Source: Bacteroidales bacterium (GTDB lineage: Bacteria; Bacteroidota; Bacteroidia; Bacteroidales; Bacteroidaceae). From it: a stretch of 57,229 bases of DNA. Within the stretch, counting starts at the first letter, position 1. Each line of letters begins with the position of its first letter. The DNA lies in NCBI GenBank assembly GCA_015060885.1, contig SUXO01000011.1, forward strand, positions 1 to 57,229, in the 5' to 3' direction. This document shows positions 35,767 to 45,132 of this stretch, one piece after another. The notes under the pieces were generated by a model that searched no databases, was not told where the DNA came from, and saw only the letters and a list, made by a program, of their open reading frames with translations. A program made the translations under genes and the position numbers.

Positions 35767-37326
35767 ATGAAGAACATATTCCTTGCGGCAATCGCGGCGG
35801 TTGTCATTTGTGCCTGCGGGCACGTTCACAAGGGCGAAGAGGCCCATTCACACGAACATCCTGTGTTGAGCGCGACAAAATACAGTCCATCGGTGGAGTT
35901 GTTTGTGCAGTACGATGAACTTGTTGCGGGGCACAAAGCCTCGGTGACAGCCTATGTAACCGAACTCCCGTCGTTCAAGCCCTATGCGGGCGGTGCGGTA
36001 AAGGTTTCGCTCGATGCGGGCGGTAACCGCGAGTCGTTTATGGTGGAGCCTGCGCACAAGGGTGTGTACAGGTTTGCCTTGTCGCCCAAAGAGGCGGCGG
36101 TGGGCAACCTCATCTTCGAGGTCGGCGGTGAGCAATTGCCCGTACACGTTCACATAGAGGGTGGGGAGCATTCCCACGGCCATCACACTGCCCACAAGGA
36201 GGAGCACCACGGGGAGCACCCGCACGCTGATGCCGGGCACGCTCATTCTCACGATGAACATTCCCACGCTCACGCAGGCGAGGCTGCCCACAGTCACGAA
36301 AACAACATATCCTTTTCAAAGGAGCAGAGCTGGAAAATTGATTTTGCCACGGCCGTTGCCACAAAAAGCTCTTTCAACGGGGCTGTGAAGGTGGCAGCGC
36401 GCGTAACAGCCACCCCTGATAACTTTACCACTCTTGTTGCTGCAACCGCCGGCAAGGTGCAGTTCGCAGGCAATGTGGTTGCCGGCAAGGCTGTGAAGGG
36501 CGGCGAGCCGCTTTTCCTTCTCGACGGCGGCAATGTTACCGATAACGATGTGGCAGTGAAGTTCGCCGAGGCCGAAAGCAACTACAACGTGGCAAAGAGT
36601 GACTTTGAGCGCAAGAGCGAGCTTTACAAGGGTAACATTGTGTCGAAGCGCGACTACGAGGCTGCCGAAGCGGCCTTTGCACAGGCCGAGGCAAGGTATC
36701 GCAGTATGAAAAGCTCCTTTTCATCGGGCAAATCGGCTATAAAATCCTCCATAAACGGTTATGTCCAGGAGTTGCTTGTGGCAAACGGCGACTATGTCCA
36801 GGCGGGTACACCGCTTGCTGTGATACAGCGCGACGGTGCAATGAACATTTCGGCCGAACTGCCTGTGCGCTATGCGCAGCTGCTCAAAAATGTGTCGGCT
36901 GTAAATATCGAGTTGCCTTGTGGCAGGGTGTGCACAATGGATGAAATAGATGCCAGGCTCACTGCGGGAACTGCTGCCAACGGTTGTGCGATGCTGCCTG
37001 TAACGGTTACCGCGAAACACATTGGCGATGTGGTGCCCGGCAGCGTGGTTACCCTTTATATATCATCGCAGATGCAGGGCGTGGAGCGTGTTGCCGTTCC
37101 GCGCGGTGCGCTTGTCGAGGAGATGGGCAACTTCTTTGTCTTTGTGCAGCACACCCCCGTGTCGTTCGAAAAGCGACAGGTTGTCCCCGGTGCCACCGAT
37201 GGAGCGTATGTGCAGCTGCTTGCAGGCCTCCACGAGGGCGAGAGAGTGGTTACAAAGGGTGGCGTGTCGCTCAAACTGTCACAGGGTGCTGCTGCGCTCG
37301 ACCCTCACGCAGGTCACGTTCACTAA
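35767..37326 (+). CDS. Heavy-metal RND efflux periplasmic adaptor, His-rich lipoprotein
   Basis: The 519-residue protein is an HlyD/CzcB-type adaptor. It has a lipobox cysteine at about residue 17, then a beta domain (about 40-130), then a stretch with 19 histidines in about 52 residues (127-178). The lipoyl/hairpin domain follows (ATAGKVQFAGNVVAGKAVKGGEPLF; RKSELYKGNIVSKRDYEAAEAAF), then a beta-barrel. Further histidines are at both ends (HVHKGEEAHSHEH; HAGHVH). Histidine clusters suggest binding of Zn, Cu, Co or Ni in the periplasm. It is the first gene of a two-gene operon with the pump, 12 bp apart. Confidence 0.9.
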   Translation: MKNIFLAAIAAVVICACGHVHKGEEAHSHEHPVLSATKYSPSVELFVQYDELVAGHKASVTAYVTELPSFKPYAGGAVKVSLDAGGNRESFMVEPAHKGVYRFALSPKEAAVGNLIFEVGGEQLPVHVHIEGGEHSHGHHTAHKEEHHGEHPHADAGHAHSHDEHSHAHAGEAAHSHENNISFSKEQSWKIDFATAVATKSSFNGAVKVAARVTATPDNFTTLVAATAGKVQFAGNVVAGKAVKGGEPLFLLDGGNVTDNDVAVKFAEAESNYNVAKSDFERKSELYKGNIVSKRDYEAAEAAFAQAEARYRSMKSSFSSGKSAIKSSINGYVQELLVANGDYVQAGTPLAVIQRDGAMNISAELPVRYAQLLKNVSAVNIELPCGRVCTMDEIDARLTAGTAANGCAMLPVTVTAKHIGDVVPGSVVTLYISSQMQGVERVAVPRGALVEEMGNFFVFVQHTPVSFEKRQVVPGATDGAYVQLLAGLHEGERVVTKGGVSLKLSQGAAALDPHAGHVH

Positions 37327-37338
37327 AAGGTTACCGCT

Positions 37339-40300
37339 ATGCTGAACAGTATAATAAAATTCTCTCTCAACAACAAACTGCTGGTGTTGCTGGCAGTGGT
37401 GCTTGTGGTTATTGGCGGTGTCTATTCGGCCCGTAACATCGAGGTCGATGTCTTCCCCGACCTCACAATGCCCACCGTGGTTATTCTCACCGATGCTGCC
37501 GATATGGCTCCCGAAGAGATTGAGAGGCTTGTGACCTTCCCCATTGAAACAGCTGTGAACGGTGCGACAAGCGTACGCCGTGTGCGCTCCTCGTCGTCGC
37601 AGGGCTTTTCGTTCGTGTGGGTGGAATTTGACTGGGATATGGACATCTACAAGGCCCGCCAGGTGATAAGCGAGAAGATGAGCCTGCTTGCAGGGCTGTT
37701 GCCTGACGGTATTGTGCCGGTGCTTGCTCCGCAGTCGAGCGTGATGGGCGAAATAATGTTCATCGGTATGCAGGCCGACAGCACTTCGATGATGGAGCTG
37801 CGCACTCTTGCCGAGTGGGTGGTGAAACCGGCAATCCTTGCTACGGGTGGCGTGTCGCAAGTAACCATAATAGGTGGTGACTATAAACAGTATCAGGTGC
37901 TTGCCTCTCCTGTGAAGATGGGTATGTACGGCGTAACAATGGCCGAACTCGAAGAGGCTGTGAGTGCAATGAGCGTGAATGTGGGTGCCGGTGTTGTGCG
38001 CGACTATGGCAATGAATATAATCTGCGCGGAATGGGGCGCACCAACAACATAGAGGAGCTTGGCAACACACTCGTGAAGATGAACGGCGATGCTCCTGTG
38101 CGCGTAGCCGATGTTGCCGAAGTGGTTATTGCCCCTGCTGTGCGCAAGGGCTATGCAGCGCAGAACGGCGAACCGTCGATAATACTGTCGATATCGAAAC
38201 AGCCGGGCATAAACACACTCGACGTAACCCGCAACATAGAACGCAACCTCGAAAGCATAGCGCGCTCGCTTCCTGCCGATGTGTCGCTCGATACAAAGAT
38301 ATTCCGTCAGGCCGACTACATCCAGTCGTCGGTAAACAATGTGGGGCAGTCGCTCGTCGAGGGTGCCGTGTGCGTTGTCCTGGTGCTCTTCATCTTCCTT
38401 GCAAGTTTCCGCACCACGGTAATATCGATACTCGCAATTCCTCTCTCGTTGCTTGGCACGGTTATAGTGCTGCACCTGCTTGGTATGGATATAAATACGA
38501 TGACTTTGGGAGGTATGTGTATCGCCATAGGCTCGCTTGTCGATGATGCCATAATCGATGTGGAGAATGTCTATAAGCGTCTGCGCGAGAACAGCCGTCT
38601 GCCGAGTGAGGAGCGTCGCCCGGTGTTCGATGTGGTGTTCGAGGCCTCGTCAGAGATACGCGCATCGATAATACACGCTACGCTCATAATAATGGTTACC
38701 TTTATGCCGCTCTTCTTTTTGAGCGGCCTCGAAGGGCGTATGCTCAAACCCCTGGGTGTGGCCTATCTTGTGGCACTTGCAATGTCGTTGCTGGTGGCAA
38801 TGACCGTTACTCCGCTCTTGTGCAAGGTTATGCTTTCGGGCGAGGGCTATCTGCGCAAGGCCGAAAGAAAAAACTGGGTGGAGAGCCGCTTGCTTGTGCG
38901 CTACACACAATCGCTCCACTGGGCAGTGAGGCATTCGAAAGGCATTGTGGTTTCGCTTCTTGTACTCTTTGCGGTGTCGTTGCTGCTCTTTGCGGGTATG
39001 GGGCGCAGTTTCCTCCCAGAATTCAACGAAAAGGCACTTACCATAGCCGCGGTTTCACGCCCCGGTGTGTCGCTCGAAGAGTCGAACCGCATAGGCGCTC
39101 TCATCGAGAGCGAGCTGTTGCAGATACCCGAAGTGGTGAGCACGGCACGCCGCACCGGCCGTGGCGAGCTCGACGAGCACTCGCAGACATCGAACGGTGC
39201 CGAAATTGATGTAAACTTCGAGCTTGGCTCACGCAGCAAGGCTGAATTTTTGCACGATGTACGCTCGCGCTTGGCAATGGTTCCGGGGGTGGTGACATCG
39301 GTGGGGCAGCCATTGGAGCACCGCATAGACCATATGGTGTCGGGCACGCAGGCCGACCTGGCGATAAAAATCTTCGGCCCCGACCTGGGCAAGATGTTCC
39401 GTGTGGGAACAAAGATAAAATCGTTGCTCGCAGCCTTTCCCCAGGTGGTTGACGTGAACGTGGAACAACAGGTGGAGACTCCGCAGTTGCAAGTGCGTGC
39501 CCGCCGCGACAAGCTGGCGCATTACGGAATTACAATGGCGCAGTTCAATGCCTTTGTCGAGTCGGCTTTTCCCGGCAAGAAGGTTGGTGCCGTATATGAA
39601 CAGGAACGCTCGTTCGACCTCATAATCCGTCTCGACAAGGATTACACCGAAAGCATCGACGGGGTGAAAAACGCGCTCATAGATGCCCCGCAAGGGAAGG
39701 TGGCACTCACCGAGGTGGCCGATGTGGTGTCGGTGGGCGGCCCGGGCAGCATAAGCCGCGAGAATGTGCAGCGCAAGGTGGTGGTGTCGGCAAATATCAC
39801 CGGCGGTGATATTGCAGGCACAGTGGAGCGCATTGAAAAATATCTCGAAAAGGAGTTGTCGCTCGAAGAGGGTTATCGCTTGGAGTATGGAGGGCAGTTC
39901 GAGAGTGCTGCGTCGGCATCGCGCACCCTGTGGCTCACAACGGCGGTTGCCGTGCTTGTGGTGTTCGTGCTGCTTTATGGCGAGTTCAAGAGTACCACGC
40001 TCTCGCTCACGGTGCTTATAAATCTGCCGCTCGCACTCATTGGCGGTATTGTGGCCACCTATGTATCATCGGGCGTTATGAGTATACCGGCAATAATAGG
40101 TCTTATAACGCTCTTCGGAATTGCCACCCGAAACGGAATTCTGCTTGTGTCGCGTTACCAGCATCTGCGTGCAGATGGTATGGGGCTCGATGAGGCTGTT
40201 ATCGCGGGTTCAAGTGACCGTCTTACTCCCATTCTTATGACTGCCTTCACTTCGGCACTCGCCCTCATTCCTATGATTATCGCGGGCGACAAGAGCGGTA

Positions 40301-40419
40301 ACGAAATACAGAGCCCAATGGCTGTGGTGGTGCTTGGTGGCCTTCTGTCATCCACCTTCCTCAATGTGTATGTAATTCCCATCGTGTATCGTTGGGTTGT
40401 GCGCAAGGGTTGGGCATAG
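37339..40419 (+). CDS. Heavy-metal RND efflux pump (CzcA/CusA family)
   Basis: The 1026-residue inner-membrane pump has the HME-RND layout: 12 membrane segments, two periplasmic loops, VDVFPDLTMPTV at the start and SGTQADLAIKIFGPD in the second loop. In TM4 the relay reads IAIGSLVDDAIIDVENV. This keeps the second Asp and the Glu but has Ala where CzcA has the first Asp, as in CusA. The CusA methionine site PFMYMP is not seen (FNEKALTIAA instead), so the metal remains open. No outer-membrane partner is in the operon. The nearest TolC gene (42344) belongs to another operon. Confidence 0.92.
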   Translation: MLNSIIKFSLNNKLLVLLAVVLVVIGGVYSARNIEVDVFPDLTMPTVVILTDAADMAPEEIERLVTFPIETAVNGATSVRRVRSSSSQGFSFVWVEFDWDMDIYKARQVISEKMSLLAGLLPDGIVPVLAPQSSVMGEIMFIGMQADSTSMMELRTLAEWVVKPAILATGGVSQVTIIGGDYKQYQVLASPVKMGMYGVTMAELEEAVSAMSVNVGAGVVRDYGNEYNLRGMGRTNNIEELGNTLVKMNGDAPVRVADVAEVVIAPAVRKGYAAQNGEPSIILSISKQPGINTLDVTRNIERNLESIARSLPADVSLDTKIFRQADYIQSSVNNVGQSLVEGAVCVVLVLFIFLASFRTTVISILAIPLSLLGTVIVLHLLGMDINTMTLGGMCIAIGSLVDDAIIDVENVYKRLRENSRLPSEERRPVFDVVFEASSEIRASIIHATLIIMVTFMPLFFLSGLEGRMLKPLGVAYLVALAMSLLVAMTVTPLLCKVMLSGEGYLRKAERKNWVESRLLVRYTQSLHWAVRHSKGIVVSLLVLFAVSLLLFAGMGRSFLPEFNEKALTIAAVSRPGVSLEESNRIGALIESELLQIPEVVSTARRTGRGELDEHSQTSNGAEIDVNFELGSRSKAEFLHDVRSRLAMVPGVVTSVGQPLEHRIDHMVSGTQADLAIKIFGPDLGKMFRVGTKIKSLLAAFPQVVDVNVEQQVETPQLQVRARRDKLAHYGITMAQFNAFVESAFPGKKVGAVYEQERSFDLIIRLDKDYTESIDGVKNALIDAPQGKVALTEVADVVSVGGPGSISRENVQRKVVVSANITGGDIAGTVERIEKYLEKELSLEEGYRLEYGGQFESAASASRTLWLTTAVAVLVVFVLLYGEFKSTTLSLTVLINLPLALIGGIVATYVSSGVMSIPAIIGLITLFGIATRNGILLVSRYQHLRADGMGLDEAVIAGSSDRLTPILMTAFTSALALIPMIIAGDKSGNEIQSPMAVVVLGGLLSSTFLNVYVIPIVYRWVVRKGWA

Positions 40420-40423
40420 TGTC

Positions 40424-41389
40424 TTAAAATTGCAGAATAAATATTGTGTTTCCTGCGCGGGTTGAGAGAACTTTCAAATCTCCACCGTGCAGGAACATTA
40501 TTTGCCGCGAGAGTGGTAACCCTATACCTGTACCGCCTGTTTTGGTAGAGTAGAAAGGCTCGAATATATGCTCTATGTGCTCCTCGGCAATTCCGGGGCC
40601 GTTGTCTTTAACGGTAATGTATCCCTTTCCCTCTGACGATGAGGCGAGTATCTCAATCTTGCCATTCTGCTGCCCATGGAGCGCGTGGAAACTATTGTGC
40701 AGCAGGTTCACAAGTACCAAAATAAGTTGGTTGGCATCGGCCTTTATTACAAGTTCTTGTGGTGCTGTGAATTGCAGGCTGCACTTTCCCTTTTCGTCGC
40801 ATAACAGGTGGGCGAGTCTCTTGAACAGCGCACTGATATTTACATCAGCTATTTTGGGTGCCGGTATATTGGACAGGCGGTGAAATGCGTTCACAAAATC
40901 GTTCACAGCTGTTGCCTGATTGTGGATTACCTGCATGTTTTTAGCTGTGCTTTCCTCTCTGTTATCGCAGTGCTCCGACAGTGATATTATTGGAGCAAGC
41001 GAGTTGCGCAGTTCGTGCGACATTACTCTCATTATGCGTTCATTGTAGACAACCGTTCTCTCGAGCCTTTCGCGTTCGTGGCTGCATTTTTGCAGTGTGT
41101 AGTTCATCTTCTCGCTCAATCCTCCTATCAAAAGGTCGTTATTCCTAATAAAATAGGTGTTGTGCTCTTTGGCCGATATACAATCCATAAAATGGTGTGC
41201 CATTTTTATAGGATAGCGTATCAGTCTTATAATGAGCAGCAGGGCTGCACCCATAGTAATATATGCAACTATGCTGAGGCGGTAGTCGCTGTTGTTTATG
41301 TGAAAGGCTGTTGCCGCCATGCAGCCGGCAAGCAATAGCAGAACAGCGGTTGCCCACATTATGGTATAATACTTGTTAATATAGTTCAT
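40424..41389 (-). CDS. Sensor histidine kinase
   Basis: The 321-residue protein has two N-terminal membrane segments (about 10-29 and 38-56) with only a short loop between them, so it has no real periplasmic sensor domain. The H-box is SHELRNSLAPI (His 125), the N-box LLHNSFHAL, and the G-boxes DNGPGIAEEHI and TGIGLPLSRQI. It is the downstream partner of the response regulator and overlaps it by 14 bp. The pair is divergent from the ABC export operon, its likely target. Confidence 0.92.
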   Translation of the reverse strand: MNYINKYYTIMWATAVLLLLAGCMAATAFHINNSDYRLSIVAYITMGAALLLIIRLIRYPIKMAHHFMDCISAKEHNTYFIRNNDLLIGGLSEKMNYTLQKCSHERERLERTVVYNERIMRVMSHELRNSLAPIISLSEHCDNREESTAKNMQVIHNQATAVNDFVNAFHRLSNIPAPKIADVNISALFKRLAHLLCDEKGKCSLQFTAPQELVIKADANQLILVLVNLLHNSFHALHGQQNGKIEILASSSEGKGYITVKDNGPGIAEEHIEHIFEPFYSTKTGGTGIGLPLSRQIMFLHGGDLKVLSTRAGNTIFILQF

Positions 41390-42176
41390 AGCGTTTCATC
41401 TTGTTGTAGAGGGTTTGGCGGCTTATTCCAAGCATTTGCGCAGTTATTACAAGGTTGTGCCCCGTGGCTTTAAGTGTGGAGCGAATAAGTCTCTTTTCGA
41501 TTTCCTCTATTGTTATTGCGTTCTGGGTGTGTACTCGTCCTCTTGTTATGTCAAGAGCCTCCCAAGTGTCTTTGTCGCACCATAAAATTGTGCGTTCTAT
41601 GGTGTCCTCCAATAGGCTTATATCGCCTTCGGCGGCTATGGCCATAAGTTCATTCATCGCGCTCTCGCTAATTATGGGTACGGGTTTTGTGTATGTGATG
41701 GCGTGGCGTTGCACCAATGAATGTATGAGTGGCCCTGCAATGTATCGTTCTTCTTTGGCGTTACTTGCGGGGCTCATGGCCTGCCGGCGTTTGGCTATGA
41801 CATCGCTCATTATCTCTACAAGTCGTTTGTTGTTCCATGGTTTCTGAACAAAATCGTCGGCTCCCTCTTTTAGAGCCTGCACTGCGAGTTCTATCTCGCC
41901 AAATGCAGTTATGAGCACCACCGATGGCGGGTTGCTTAAAGCGCTCTCCTTTTTTATGCGTTTAAGCCAAAAGAGCCCATCGTTGCCGTTGAGCTTCCCA
42001 CTGCCGAAGTTCATGTCCAACAGAATGGCATCTACATCCTCCTTTGCCACGAGTGCAGGGAGCAAGTCGGGGTTGACAACGGCAACAACCATCCTTATCT
42101 CTTTGCTTAAAACTGTGTGCAGCGCTTGTAGCACAGCTTTGTTGTCATCTACTATTATTATCTTGGCATCTATCAT
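41376..42176 (-). CDS. NtrC-like response regulator without the AAA+ core
   Basis: The 266-residue protein has a receiver domain (acidic pair D10/D11, phospho-acceptor D54 in ILLDMNF, K112 in QKPW) and a C-terminal Fis-type helix-turn-helix (LKATGHNLVITAQMLGISRQTLYNKM). The sigma-54 AAA+ domain that normally sits between them is missing: there is no Walker A, GAFTGA or Walker B. Residues about 172-200 still resemble the end of that domain (EGDISLLEDTIERTIL against GNVRELENTIERAVIL). I chose the start at 42176 (MIDAKIIIVDD) over 42236, because the receiver fold begins there. It probably acts as an ordinary DNA-binding regulator of the divergent operon. Confidence 0.88.
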   Translation of the reverse strand: MIDAKIIIVDDNKAVLQALHTVLSKEIRMVVAVVNPDLLPALVAKEDVDAILLDMNFGSGKLNGNDGLFWLKRIKKESALSNPPSVVLITAFGEIELAVQALKEGADDFVQKPWNNKRLVEIMSDVIAKRRQAMSPASNAKEERYIAGPLIHSLVQRHAITYTKPVPIISESAMNELMAIAAEGDISLLEDTIERTILWCDKDTWEALDITRGRVHTQNAITIEEIEKRLIRSTLKATGHNLVITAQMLGISRQTLYNKMKRYELY

Positions 42177-42240
42177 AGTGTTGCAAATATAGCCTATTTC
42201 TTTTGTAATATGGTTTTTTATAGCCGTTCGCAACATATTT

Positions 42241-42257
42241 TGTCAAAAAAGTGGACA
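42241..42257. promoter_or_regulatory. Candidate regulator site TGTC-N9-GACA
   Basis: A short inverted repeat (TGTC at 42241-42244, GACA at 42254-42257) lies between the response regulator gene and the TolC gene, about 38 bp upstream of the TolC -33 element. Its place fits an activator site for the Fis-type regulator. The arms are only 4 bp, so chance is possible. Confidence 0.3.
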
Positions 42258-42294
42258 TTTTTGGTTCTGTGTAATCGGTTTTCTTAAAAAGGTG

Positions 42295-42325
42295 TTGCGG
42301 TGGTATATTCCGTCGCATACTTTTG
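42295..42325 (+). promoter_or_regulatory. Candidate promoter of the TolC-ABC operon
   Basis: TTG (42295-42297), a 20-bp spacer and TACTTTTG (42318-42325) fit the Bacteroides vegetative promoter. The leader before the ATG at 42344 would be about 12 nt. No -24/-12 sigma-54 element is visible, which agrees with the regulator lacking an AAA+ domain. Confidence 0.55.
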
Positions 42326-42343
42326 CCGGCAAACAACAGAGGT

Positions 42344-43825
42344 ATGAACACACATTATTCAATCTACACAAGATTACTGCTTGCAATGATGCTTGCCTTG
42401 TCGGTGTCCGCGCTTGTGGCACAGGATAGCTTGCGTGTATATACTTTGCGCGAGGTTGTGGATATTGCTCGCACGCAGTCGCCCGATGCGGTGTCTGCCC
42501 GCCATGCATATAATTCGGCTCTGTGGAACTACCGCTCTTATCGTGCCGACTATCTGCCACAGGTAACGCTTACCTCGTCGCCCTATTTCAACAAAACAAC
42601 CGATTATGTAACCCTGCCCGATGGCAGTGAGAGTTACGTTAAATACAATAATCTTAAAACAGATGTTACTCTTAATATAAGGCAGAATCTGCACCTCACG
42701 GGTGGCTCGTTCACATTGAGCAGCTTTGTGCGCCGCCTCGACCTCTTGGGCCGCCACACCACTACATATAATGTGCAGCCGCTTATGCTCACCTATCAGC
42801 AGAGTCTTTTTGGCTACAATTCGCTCAAATGGAGCCGCCGCACCGAGCCCGTGCGCTATCGTGTTGCGCGTAAAAACTATTCAGAGGCTATGGAACTTGT
42901 ATCGGCGCAGGCCTCCTCCTATTTCTTTTCGCTTGCCGCCGCACAAACCAACATGAGCATAGCCGAGGGTAATTTTGCCGAGGCCGACACGCTCTATAAT
43001 TTCGCTCTTGCACGCTATAATATAGGTACAATCACCGAGAATGAAATACTGCAGTTGGAGGTAAACCGCTTGTCGGCCGAAACGGAACTGCTTAATGCCC
43101 GCATATCCTTGGACGAGGCAACAGACAGGTTGCGCAGCTACCTTAACATAACAGAGAAAATACGCATGCAGGTGAATGTAGATGAGGATATCCCACAAAT
43201 AAACGTAGAGGTGGGCAATGCGATGGCACTTGCGAGGGAGAATAACCCCGAATTGGAGTCGTTGCTTTTGCAGCGTTTAGAGGGGGAGAGCAACCTTGCA
43301 AGAGCCCGTGCCGACAGGGGGCTGAAAGCTGATGTTTATCTGCGCGTAGGTCTCTCTCAAACAGGCGAGGAGTTCCGCACGAGTTTTCATAATCTGCTCG
43401 ACGAACAGTATGTGAGCCTCTCTTTCTCGCTGCCCATCTTCGATTGGGGCAAGGGGCGCGGGCTGGTAGAGCGTGCCCGTTCCAATCTTAAACTTGTGGA
43501 GACAAACATAAACCGCAGCGAGATAGAGTTTGAACAGCGCGTCTCAAAGGTTGTTAAGCAGTTCAATCTGCAATGGCGCAGAGTGGATATAGCCCGCCGT
43601 ACAAAGGCCACTGCCGCACATCGCTACGAGGTTGCCCGTAAGCTATATATAATGGGGCGCTCTACCGTGCTGCATCTGAACGATGCAATGAAGGAGAAGG
43701 ATACCGCCTTCCGTGCCTATGTGGCATCGCTCGCCACCTATTGGGACTTGTATTATACATTGCGCAGCCTCACCCGCTACGATTTTGAGTGCAACCGTCT
43801 TATTGAAGAACTTGTAAAGGATTAA
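42344..43825 (+). CDS. TolC-family outer-membrane efflux protein
   Basis: The 493-residue protein has a signal peptide (LLLAMMLALSVSALVAQ) and two OEP repeats with long helices (ARYNIGTITENEILQLEVNRLSAETELL; VERARSNLKLVETNINRSEIEFEQR). It would form the outer-membrane channel for the exporter encoded next to it. I placed the start at 42344, as the longer frame begins with TTG inside the promoter. The next gene follows after 3 bp. Confidence 0.9.
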   Translation: MNTHYSIYTRLLLAMMLALSVSALVAQDSLRVYTLREVVDIARTQSPDAVSARHAYNSALWNYRSYRADYLPQVTLTSSPYFNKTTDYVTLPDGSESYVKYNNLKTDVTLNIRQNLHLTGGSFTLSSFVRRLDLLGRHTTTYNVQPLMLTYQQSLFGYNSLKWSRRTEPVRYRVARKNYSEAMELVSAQASSYFFSLAAAQTNMSIAEGNFAEADTLYNFALARYNIGTITENEILQLEVNRLSAETELLNARISLDEATDRLRSYLNITEKIRMQVNVDEDIPQINVEVGNAMALARENNPELESLLLQRLEGESNLARARADRGLKADVYLRVGLSQTGEEFRTSFHNLLDEQYVSLSFSLPIFDWGKGRGLVERARSNLKLVETNINRSEIEFEQRVSKVVKQFNLQWRRVDIARRTKATAAHRYEVARKLYIMGRSTVLHLNDAMKEKDTAFRAYVASLATYWDLYYTLRSLTRYDFECNRLIEELVKD

Positions 43826-43828
43826 AAT

Positions 43829-45085
43829 ATGGATATACAATTGAAAGAAAAGGCGTGGTATGTGAAATATCGTTTTCACATAGCCGGCGCAGCGGTGCTG
43901 TTCCTGCTTTTGGCCTATATGCTTGTTATAGCCCTCTCCCCAAGCAGGCAGCGCGTGTCGGCAACTTCGGTGCGGGTTGTCGAGGTACAGGAGGGCGACT
44001 TTATAGAGTATGTGAACAGCGATGGAGTGCTGTACCCCATTCAAACACATAGGATAAATGCAAAAGAGGGCGGTATGGTGCAGCGTGTGGTGGCCGACAA
44101 TGGGGCGGCAGTGCGCAAGGGCGATACCATACTTCTGCTTGCCAACTCCGAGCTCGAACGCAACATCGACGATATGCGCGACACCTACCGCAAGAGTGTA
44201 AACAATTACAAGGAGCGCATAATTGAGATGGAACAGAAATCGCTCACCCTGCAGCAACAGACTTTGCAGACGGCATATGAACTGCGCCGCCTCGAAAAGC
44301 AATACAACCTCGATTGCGAGGAGTTTCGTATGGGAATAAAAAGCAAGGCCGAACTTGAGGTTTCGCAAGACGAATACAATTACAGAAAAACGGCAGCCGA
44401 GTTGCAGATGAAAAGCCTTGTGCAGGATTCTGCAATGAATGTGATACGCCGCGAGATGCTCGATGCCGACCTTGCGACAGAGCAAAAGAAACTATTGCGC
44501 AGCAGCGAAAGACTGCATGACTTGATTATTTTTGCAACAGCCGATGGGCAGTTGAGCAATCTGTCGGTAACATCGGGCAAGCAGGTGGGGGCAGGCGAGG
44601 AGCTATGCGAAATAAAGGTGCTCGACAGCTACAAACTGCAACTGAACGTGAGTGAATATTACATAGACCGCATAACAACGGGGCAGGCGGCCACGGTCAA
44701 TTATGGTGGCAACATATACAACTTGTTCGTGAGCCGTGTGATACCCGAGGTGAATAACGGCACGTTTACCGTGGAGATGCTCTTTACCGATTCTGTGCCG
44801 CAAAATGCCCGTGTGGGCAAAAGCTACCTCACTAGGATAGAACTTGGCTCGGCCACTACGGCAGTGTTGTTGCCAAAAGGCGATTTTTATGTAAAGACAG
44901 CGGGTAAGTGGATATACAAACTATGCAGCGATGGCAGGCGCGCAGTGCGTGTACCTTTGGAATTGGGGCTGCAGAATCCCATGTACTACGAGGTGAGGAG
45001 CGGCCTTTCGGCAGGCGACAAGGTAATAGTGGCGGGTTACGATATAATTGGTGATGCCGAGGAGATAATAATAGAAAATGACTAA
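43829..45085 (+). CDS. HlyD-family periplasmic adaptor of an ABC exporter
   Basis: The 418-residue protein has one N-terminal membrane segment (about 17-36), a lipoyl half motif (INAKEGGMVQRVVADNGAAVRKGD), a coiled-coil hairpin (about 110-225) and a second half motif (IIFATADGQLSNLSVTSGKQVGAGE). It joins the inner-membrane transporter to the TolC protein, as MacA does. It has no lipobox. The ATPase gene follows after 127 bp that contain an intergenic repeat. Confidence 0.9.
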   Translation: MDIQLKEKAWYVKYRFHIAGAAVLFLLLAYMLVIALSPSRQRVSATSVRVVEVQEGDFIEYVNSDGVLYPIQTHRINAKEGGMVQRVVADNGAAVRKGDTILLLANSELERNIDDMRDTYRKSVNNYKERIIEMEQKSLTLQQQTLQTAYELRRLEKQYNLDCEEFRMGIKSKAELEVSQDEYNYRKTAAELQMKSLVQDSAMNVIRREMLDADLATEQKKLLRSSERLHDLIIFATADGQLSNLSVTSGKQVGAGEELCEIKVLDSYKLQLNVSEYYIDRITTGQAATVNYGGNIYNLFVSRVIPEVNNGTFTVEMLFTDSVPQNARVGKSYLTRIELGSATTAVLLPKGDFYVKTAGKWIYKLCSDGRRAVRVPLELGLQNPMYYEVRSGLSAGDKVIVAGYDIIGDAEEIIIEND

Positions 45086-45132
45086 AATAGCAATATAGAG
45101 GTTTAGCCATTGTTACCGAATTTCATCATTGT

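Noticed and set aside
33050-40419. Complete diversity-generating retroelement around the FISUMP gene
   Set aside because: No reverse transcriptase, accessory gene or template repeat was found on either strand nearby; only the variable-region-like codon pattern remains as a finding.
42177-42343. Sigma-54 (-24/-12) promoter for the TolC operon
   Set aside because: GG and GC pairs at the right 10-bp spacing are not present; a vegetative-type promoter fits better.
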